64,000 nucleotides of DNA, taken from Dimorphilus gyrociliatus. Lineage: Eukaryota; Annelida; Polychaeta; Dinophilidae. The notes under the pieces are model-generated. The model saw only the letters and a program-made list of their open reading frames with translations. It was not told where the DNA came from and ran no database searches. Numbering within the stretch: the stretch's first letter is position 1; each line of letters starts with the position of its first letter. The stretch is from assembly GCA_904063045.1 (NCBI GenBank), contig CAJFCJ010000019.1, forward strand, positions 2,920,684 to 2,984,683. Direction: 5' to 3'. A program made the translations under genes and the position numbers. Shown piece by piece: positions 60,001-64,000 of this stretch.

Positions 60001-63000
60001 ACGTAATTCTTAGACCGGTTCAATTTCTCTATTAGATCAACTGAAAAATCTATGCAGAACACTTTATCTCTTTGTTCTTTTTTGTAGCGTTTTTTGTTTC
60101 TTGAATAATACCAAGTTCTCTCCGTATTGTAACTATGTTTTCAAGATCTGTTAGGTTGGCGTGCTTATATTAGATGTAAACACGATGTCGTGTTTCTAAC
60201 TTGTTTAGACTAACTCTGCTATAGATAAGTCCTGTACTAAATAATTAGTAACCGAAAAGGCATCTGCTCAATCCCCAAGCTTTTGGTGAGTAAAGCCAAA
60301 TCATTATTTTTTTTTGTAGTACAACAGTTAGATATGTAAAATATGTTTTAAAATGTACTATAGCTTTTTAATTGATTTGGAGCATTCTATTTCAGACTAA
60401 AATACCTAAAAGAAAGAAAAATCATGATGCATCAATGACTAGAATAAGTTTCATTTTACAATATCATTGATTTTGTTGCACCTGTCTTCAGTTACTGAAA
60501 AGTAATTACAGTTAAAGGCGAATTATGACTTTTTACATTACATTTTTTCACTTTTTTTTACAAAAAAAGAGATAGATAATTCTTTTAATTAAAAGGTGTA
60601 CTTCATCATTTCCTATTTTGAATGAGTATTTTTATAATGATTAAACAAAATACGGATATGTTATTATATTTAAATATTCTGCTACATTTAACTAGGCAAT
60701 ATAAAGATTTGATCAATCAAATCCTATTAAATATACTAATTTAATTATAATAATTTCATTGATGTAATTAGTTAGTTTATTTTTTTACTATTGGCGTGTG
60801 TTGAATTTTCCCTCGTAAATTCGATAAAGATGAAAGTAGTTCATGCTTCTTTGTTAAAGAGCACGATTAGATTTTTCTAAAGCTTTCAAGAAAAGAGACC
60901 CAACTATACTACTATAGGCCTTTGAAAAACTGAAAATTTTAGTACAAAAGCGATATATGATAGGGAAAAAATGAAGGAAAAAGAAAAATTATGGAAATCA
61001 TTTCCCTTCCATTGGCGTAATAAAAATGTGTGTAATTTCTCATCACTGGATATTCTTAAGAATTTATCTCGATGGAGCAAACAGAATTCCCGTGAAAAAA
61101 ATTATGACTAATAGGAATATTTTCACGATCTTTTTAAAATATTCCCAACTATCAAATAGAATAAAAGATCTAAACGTATGACGTTGTTATCTGTTTGATC
61201 ACTCTTAATCAAATCATTAATTTTTATTTCAACCTTAATTAAATTAGCCATTTATTTCAGTTCTATAAGAATTTTTCTATAGACTATTTTTGGAGAATTA
61301 AATATTTTTATATTATTCTAACATCCAGAACAGTTTTTTCATTAATTTGAAAAGCCCAAGTAAATGCCTAAGAAAATTAATAGCTCCCAGCAGATTAATA
61401 TTTTAAATTTATCATTTCGTAAATGAAATCTCGAATTTTAACGTTTGCATTTTCACTTAGCAGAGAATAGATATGAAAGTACTAACTTTCCCACTCGTTC
61501 TCGACCATAGAAAGCTCTTTTTACAATGATGATATGGCCGCGAGAGCACGAGATACTACGCTTTTCACCGTTGATTGCTGTACACAATTCCTCGTTTACC
61601 AAAGCTGCAAAACAAACTTTTATTACTATTTTTGAACAAGATTAAGTTAGCCTATTCATTCTTCCATATATAATTGAAAAAAAAATAAACACATTATACT
61701 TCATCAATTATGAATAATATCTTACTCTTTGCACTAATTTGGTAAATACGCGAAAAGATGTTATCATCTTAACAAGGTGAAAAATGTCATAAAGATAGAT
61801 TAATATCTATTTAAATATGCTTCATTTGAATGGATCTGCCTCCGATTATACCAAGAAAGCAAGCAAATCGAAAATAAATGACCAGTTGGCTTGATAGGTT
61901 CCCATACATCACATTCAGAAGACGCTCATTTGCTTTTTCACCATCACTTTACTTCTTCTTGGCAGAAAGAAACAGACAAGGCTCGTTTTATTAGAACTTG
62001 TAAGAAAATTCTTACAAGCCCTTGGAGCCTTTATTTTTGTCGCTTCCTTAATAAGCGAATCGATTGTCTATAACTGAGAAAATTTGACGCCCCCTCAACC
62101 TTTCGTCTTACCGACTCTTTGGCATGAAAATTTTTTACATATAGAATTAGATAAATATCGATCAGTTGGATATTTACCAACTTTCATGATGCCATCTGTT
62201 TTATCTGATCATTTAAGTATGTGTTTTCCATTTATATCCATTAATATTTTTAAAAGTGTTGACTGTTGTCATATAACCTCACAAGTTGATACATTAATTA
62301 TGTAAATAAGTTTACCGTCTTCCCCTTTTGCAAACGAATCGATAAGAGACACGAAAGAAAAGATAATTATATATGTTAATTTAGCACAAGGAAATTTATG
62401 CATATCCAAGGATTTAAAAATAACAAATGAAATTATTTTGCATTTTTATGTGTTTGCTTAAATGATTAAATATGTCATTTCATTGCATTCGACAGATGAA
62501 AAGCTAAAATTTGCTGTATTATGTGATCAGTAACGCATACAACTCAAATATATTTGTTGCCTAAAATGCACTCGGCCTCTTTTCTCATTATTTATGCTCA
62601 ACTTTTTGAGATTCATCTATACTCTATTAAAAATCCTGTATATTTAAATAGGTTAATTAAGTATTCTAAGCCAATCTTGTCTATGTTACAGACCACGGCT
62701 AATCAAGGGAACTTTGTTTAAATATTTCATTGTCTATAAAAGAAGCATCATTTATAAATGAATAACCTTTGGCAGAAGTTTACTTGTTTGTTTTTTTCTC
62801 TTTGTAAAAGAATTGTTAAGGATTACCATTAAATATTGAAGAAATATACATAAGGATTATCGAAAATGTTAATTATAATGAAATTTTATTCAGTGTCATG
62901 AAAGAATAATCATAAATTAAGGAATCAACCGAAATAATGAATAATCCAGAATGTTACTTTTCATTTAAGTTACTTAATTAATCACAACTTAATTGTTGGG

Positions 63001-63973
63001 GTATCCAACATAAATATGACTGAATAATAAAAGACAATACAACAATATATTCAAATTCAAAATCAAAATCAAACTTTGATCTGATTCCTTCTCTAGGGAA
63101 ACAGTATATTTAAAACTCGTATACTACATTTGATAAACATGGATCATTTGTTATTCTTTGTTCTTAAAGTCGATATGCAGCTTTCGAAAAAGACCTTGAC
63201 CAGTAATAACTTTAACAGCAATTTTTAATATTTTCTATGAACTCTCATTTATTGTCTTTAGTAATAACTACTATAATGATAGTTAACTATTATATATTAA
63301 TCATAGAGATACATATACTAGATATATATATATCTTATATCGTAGTAAACCCATTACTTTGAAGCTGAATAACACGTAAACAGCTGGATATAAATTATAT
63401 TTTCTTCTAAACCGTATTGCTGGTATATACAGTATACTCTCTACTGCAAAATAAGGGTACATATTTAATAATTCATATTTAAAGATAAAACTCACACTTC
63501 AAAAATATGATCTAATAAAAAGAGAATAGTTAAACAACCTAATTAAAGCAGGCGAAAAACATTGGACACGCCTTGCTTTCCATCAAATTAAGTTGGCATG
63601 ATAACAGTTTATGAGCTTGTATAAAATCGCTTTTAAAAATTTGTATTATGAAACGTAAGATTAATTAGAATAGACAATAAACACAGAGAGAAATTTTCAT
63701 GCGTGCTATAGTTCTTTTGTAATTGACATTTTCCTAACAACGATTATACTGAAGGAAAAAATGCCAGCAGCTGCAAATGACATTACGACATTATCCTATA
63801 ATCGCGTGCATGTCACTCTCTTAATAAAATTTTCAAAATATTCTTTATAATGGAACTTGTAAGATATATTCTATTCTACGAATAAAATAATTGCGTAACT
63901 TACCTTCTGCTAGGCAAAAAGTTGAAATACAAATAGCGAAAGCTAAGAGTGATATTCTCGTGAAAGCGTTCAT
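57092..63973 (-). CDS. Single-pass membrane protein with SUEL lectin and sushi-like domains
   Basis: Exons 63904-63973, 61487-61604, 59191-59375, 58032-58331, about 57447-57600 and 57092 to about 57393 join in phase. A signal peptide MNAFTRISLLAFAICISTFCLA opens it. Next is a galactose/rhamnose-binding SUEL domain split over two exons (CTAINGEKRSISCSRGHIIIV, then GCSVNALEYYQKKCNGNATCKFLIPDG and YLDIGYDC). A roughly 100-residue Cys-containing region that I do not recognise follows, then a short sushi/CCP-like segment (SIRLTCNSNSHQTTVHTCFATGWKPSLPNC), a membrane helix (LSLIAGVLIAFVIPLIVLFIV) and a 60-residue basic then Tyr-containing tail. SUEL domains occur in EVA-1, latrophilins and egg lectins and bind glycans. 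A cell-surface recognition role is inferred. Introns of about 1.9 and 2.3 kb are far longer than elsewhere in the window. Confidence 0.75.
59376..61486. other. Long intron of the lectin gene
   Basis: About 2.1 kb, AT-rich, splitting the SUEL domain. I see no gene, transposase or tRNA in it; the small open frames have no splice context. Confidence 0.5.
61605..63903. other. Long first intron of the lectin gene
   Basis: About 2.3 kb between the signal-peptide exon and the SUEL exon. It includes a perfect hairpin at 61997-62018 (10-base arms CTTGTAAGAA, 2-base loop). Open frames at 61891-62305 look accidental. Confidence 0.5.
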
Positions 63974-64000
63974 TATATGGTAGTAAATTAATCTTAATAA

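Noticed and set aside
61891-62305. Two plus-strand open frames in the lectin intron
   Set aside because: No domain, poor composition, and they lie within an intron supported by phase-matched exons on the other strand.

Overview
The window looks like nuclear DNA of a small-genome invertebrate animal. Evidence is the gene set (Atonal-type bHLH, Rap guanine-nucleotide exchange factor, DAAM-like formin, STAT-like factor, iRhom, DNA ligase IV, KIF20-type kinesin, RNF126-type ubiquitin ligase, mitochondrial glycine amidinotransferase, SUEL lectin domain). Most introns are GT-AG and about 45-70 bp, intergenic gaps are often 100-800 bp, and base composition is AT-rich. A compact lophotrochozoan such as a small annelid would fit, but the species cannot be fixed from the sequence. 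All gene models below were assembled by hand from reading frames and splice signals, so exon edges are good to a few bases where stated and less certain at 5' ends.

Layout. 1-2800: a single-exon Atonal-type bHLH gene in long non-coding flanks. 2810-9446 (-): RAPGEF2/6 (PDZ-GEF). 9941-10834 (-): a membrane-anchored carbonic-anhydrase-like protein that has lost two of three zinc ligands. 12409-14117 (+): an unrecognised Cys-rich gene or gene cluster with a recurring Y-x-x-D-F/Y motif. 14172-15689 (-): glycine amidinotransferase. 16173-19402 (-): a DAAM-like formin with almost no FH1. 20158-23437 (+): a nucleotidyltransferase-glucuronokinase fusion whose second intron is almost wholly a decayed Tc1-type transposon. 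24503-29216 (+): an ABCC4-like exporter. 29580-34159 (-): a large protein with a CFAP97/Hemingway-like start and two annexin cores. 34977-35786 (+): a four-pass PPxY protein of TMEM272 type. 35934-38267 (+): an intronless ankyrin protein. 38396-40806 (-): a divergent STAT. 41465-48007 (-): a KIF20-like kinesin with a long 18-residue-repeat coiled coil. 48589-49856 (-) and 50165-53269 (+): RNF126-like and iRhom, head to head. 53619-56455 (+): DNA ligase IV. 57092-63973 (-): a SUEL-lectin/sushi membrane protein with 2-kb introns.

No operon, RNA gene, CRISPR array or viral gene was seen. Functional links between neighbours are weak. The notable features are unusual domain combinations and lost or changed catalytic motifs (carbonic anhydrase-like, nucleotidyltransferase domain, iRhom, formin without FH1, STAT without N-domain), the CFAP97-annexin combination, and repeated CTCF-like AGRTGGCGC words in the gene-flanking DNA.
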